Source: Streptomyces sp. JB150
Lineage (GTDB): Bacteria > Actinomycetota > Actinomycetes > Streptomycetales > Streptomycetaceae
Direction: 5' to 3'
Assembly: GCF_011193355.1 (NCBI RefSeq)
Contig: NZ_CP049780.1
Location: 6,175,798 to 6,239,797 of the forward strand
DNA: 64,000 nucleotides
Below are positions 62,316-64,000 of this stretch, piece by piece. Within the stretch, counting starts at the first letter, position 1. Each line of letters starts with the position of its first letter. Made by a program: the position numbers and the translations under genes. Under the pieces are notes generated by a model, which had not been told where the DNA came from, ran no database searches, and saw only the letters and a program-made list of their open reading frames with translations.

Positions 62316-64000
62316 ATGCGCGACACGGCGACAGCCCCGGCGACCGCCGCGGCGGTGGGACCGGGACCCGGGGCCGGACAGGCCGGCGCGCGGGTGCCCG
62401 CCGGGCTCGCGGCCGTCTTCCTTCCCGCCCCGCTGCCGCGCGACGGCCGGATCGTCCTCTGGGACCCCGACGGCGGCACCCCGGCCGCCCTGCCCGCCGC
62501 CGAACCCACCGAGCTGACGGTCGTACGCCGCCACGGCTCCTCGGTGCGACGCCGCACGACGCCCGCGCTGAGCGTCCCCCTCGATGCCGCCCTGCCGCTG
62601 CTGGTCCACGCCCGGCACGACCCCGCCGCCCACCCCGCCACCGCCTGCTGGGGAGCGGCCGCCCTGCACGCCCTGCGGCTCACCGCGCGCGGCCGCCTCC
62701 TGCCCGGACTCACCCCCACCGGCCACGACGCCTGGCGGGCCGGCCCGCTCGACCCCGACGACCTGGCCCACCTGCGCGCCATCGCCGCCGCCCTGCCGTA
62801 CGAGGGACACGCGGTGCCGCTGCCCGGCCCCGGCCCGCTCCGGCTGCCCGAGCCGGAAGCGCTGCTGCGCGCCTTCCTGGACGCCGTCGCCGACACCCTG
62901 CCCCGCACCCCCGCCGCACCGCACACCGCCGGACGCCCCTTCGCCGACCGCCGCCCGCAGCACCTGCCCGACGCCCACGACTGGGCCGCCGAGGTCGCCG
63001 CCGGCATGGACGCGGGCGTGCGGATCTCCCTCCGCCTCGACCTGTCGGCGTACGACCTGTTCGACACCGGACAGGACACCCCGGCGCAGGACGGCGCGAG
63101 CGGCACCGACGGCGCGCACGGGGCCCGGCTGCGCCGCGCGGGCGCCGCGATCGTCCAGGTGCACAGCCTCGCCGACCCCACCCTCGTCACCGACGCCGCG
63201 GCCCTGTGGGCGGGCGGGGCGGACACCGCGTTCGGGCCCCGCGCGCGGGTCGACGCCGCCCTCGCCGTCCGCCGCGCCGCCCGCGTCTGGCCCCCGCTCG
63301 ACCGGCTCGCCGACCAGGACGTGCCCGACGTGCTCGCCCTCTCCGAGGAGGAGCTGGGCGACCTGCTCGGCGTCGCCGCCGCCCGCCTGGCCGCCGCCGG
63401 AGTCGCCGTCCACTGGCCGCGCGACCTCGCCCGCGACCTCACCGCCGCCGCCGTGGTGCGCCCCGCGCCGGGCTCCGCGACCGACGGCACCGGCTTCTTC
63501 GAGAGCGAGGAACTGCTCCAGTTCCGCTGGCAGCTCGCCCTCGGCGGGGAACCGCTCAGCGAGGCCGAGATGGACGCCCTCGCCGAGGCCCACCGCCCCG
63601 TCGTCCGGCTGCGCGACCAGTGGGTGCTCGTCGACCCCGCCCTCGTCCGCAAGGCCCGCAAACGCGAACTGGGCCTGCTCGACCCGGTCGACGCGCTGTC
63701 CGTCGCCCTCACCGGCACCGCGGAGGTCGACGGCGAGACCGTCGAGGCGGTCCCGGCCGGGGCGCTCGCCGCGCTGCGCGACCGCCTGACCGCCGGCATC
63801 CGCCCCGCCGAACCCCCCGCCGGCCTGCACGCCACGCTCCGCGACTACCAGCTGCGCGGCCTGGCCTGGCTCGACCTCATGACCTCCCTCGGCCTCGGCG
63901 GCTGCCTCGCCGACGACATGGGCCTCGGCAAGACCATCACCGTCATCGCCCTGCACCTCAAGCGGGCCCGACCCGAACCGACCCTCGTGGTCTGCCCCGC
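62316..64000 (+). CDS. SNF2-family helicase, 3'-truncated by the window edge
   Basis: 561 residues are visible, the frame still open at base 64000. The N-terminal 500 residues form the Ala/Leu-rich bacterial SNF2 accessory region (EEELLQFRWQLALGGEPLSEAEMDALAEAHRPVVRLRDQWVLVDPALVRKARKR). The ATPase core then begins: ATLRDYQLRGLAWLDLMTSLGLGGCLADDMGLGKTITVIAL with Walker A GLGKT, and TLVVCPA. These ATPases remodel nucleic-acid or protein complexes. ATG 62316 follows GGGAGG; GTG 62304 is possible. The gap upstream (62140-62315) is a low-complexity GGCCCCGCTCC-type run. Confidence 0.92.
   Translation, partial: MRDTATAPATAAAVGPGPGAGQAGARVPAGLAAVFLPAPLPRDGRIVLWDPDGGTPAALPAAEPTELTVVRRHGSSVRRRTTPALSVPLDAALPLLVHARHDPAAHPATACWGAAALHALRLTARGRLLPGLTPTGHDAWRAGPLDPDDLAHLRAIAAALPYEGHAVPLPGPGPLRLPEPEALLRAFLDAVADTLPRTPAAPHTAGRPFADRRPQHLPDAHDWAAEVAAGMDAGVRISLRLDLSAYDLFDTGQDTPAQDGASGTDGAHGARLRRAGAAIVQVHSLADPTLVTDAAALWAGGADTAFGPRARVDAALAVRRAARVWPPLDRLADQDVPDVLALSEEELGDLLGVAAARLAAAGVAVHWPRDLARDLTAAAVVRPAPGSATDGTGFFESEELLQFRWQLALGGEPLSEAEMDALAEAHRPVVRLRDQWVLVDPALVRKARKRELGLLDPVDALSVALTGTAEVDGETVEAVPAGALAALRDRLTAGIRPAEPPAGLHATLRDYQLRGLAWLDLMTSLGLGGCLADDMGLGKTITVIALHLKRARPEPTLVVCP

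Overview
The window is high-GC DNA of a Streptomyces-type actinomycete. The signs are dense head-to-tail genes with GTG starts and ATGA or GTGA overlaps, strong G+C third-position bias, Streptomyces-typical families (DUF397/XRE/ATPase triad, AA10-CBM2, NIS synthetases, NarL-type sensor kinase), and an allR-allB-alc order like that of the S. coelicolor purine-catabolism region. All calls come from reading translations and DNA by eye; no database search was run.

Layout. 0-3 kb: end of a secreted GH6 cellulase and a co-directional AA10 lytic polysaccharide monooxygenase. 3-17 kb: glyoxylate and purine catabolism, with gcl, a catalase, glxR, hyi, a small ligand-binding/HTH pair, uraD-uraH-uricase, an 8-oxoguanine-deaminase-type amidohydrolase and an NCS2 permease. 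17-25 kb: a frameshifted exonuclease, an EACC1-caspase conflict pair, a thioesterase, a phosphatase, a DUF397/XRE/ATPase developmental-type triad, an aminotransferase and an HxlR regulator. 25-32 kb: two paralogous secreted membrane-anchored proteins, a divergent pair of NIS siderophore synthetases, and SnoaL-, HipA- and Rdx-like genes. 32-39 kb: malate synthase, the IclR repressor (probable AllR), allantoinase and allantoicase. 39-45 kb: housekeeping and accessory genes and a sensor kinase. 45.5-53.2 kb: a ParS-like antitoxin, RES toxin, CHAT protein, caspase and membrane protein lying between the sensor kinase and a NarL response regulator, with tandem repeats at both edges. 53-62 kb: a P450, then a GntR-controlled sugar module (Gfo/Idh dehydrogenase, regulator, ABC importer, ROK kinase). 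62.3 kb to the end: start of a SNF2 helicase.

How it works together. Urate is taken through hydroxyisourate and OHCU to allantoin, then allantoate and ureidoglycolate. Glyoxylate is then either condensed by Gcl and reduced by GlxR, or joined to acetyl-CoA by malate synthase. Catalase can remove uricase peroxide. Xanthine dehydrogenase and ureidoglycolate lyase are not in the window. Two shared DNA motifs tie the scattered promoters together: TTCCG-N5-CGGAA boxes, three times as pairs exactly 21 bp apart, and a TTCAACA-N3-TGTTGAA palindrome over the -35 element. Three caspase-fold proteins in two separate loci make this window rich in candidate conflict or defence systems.
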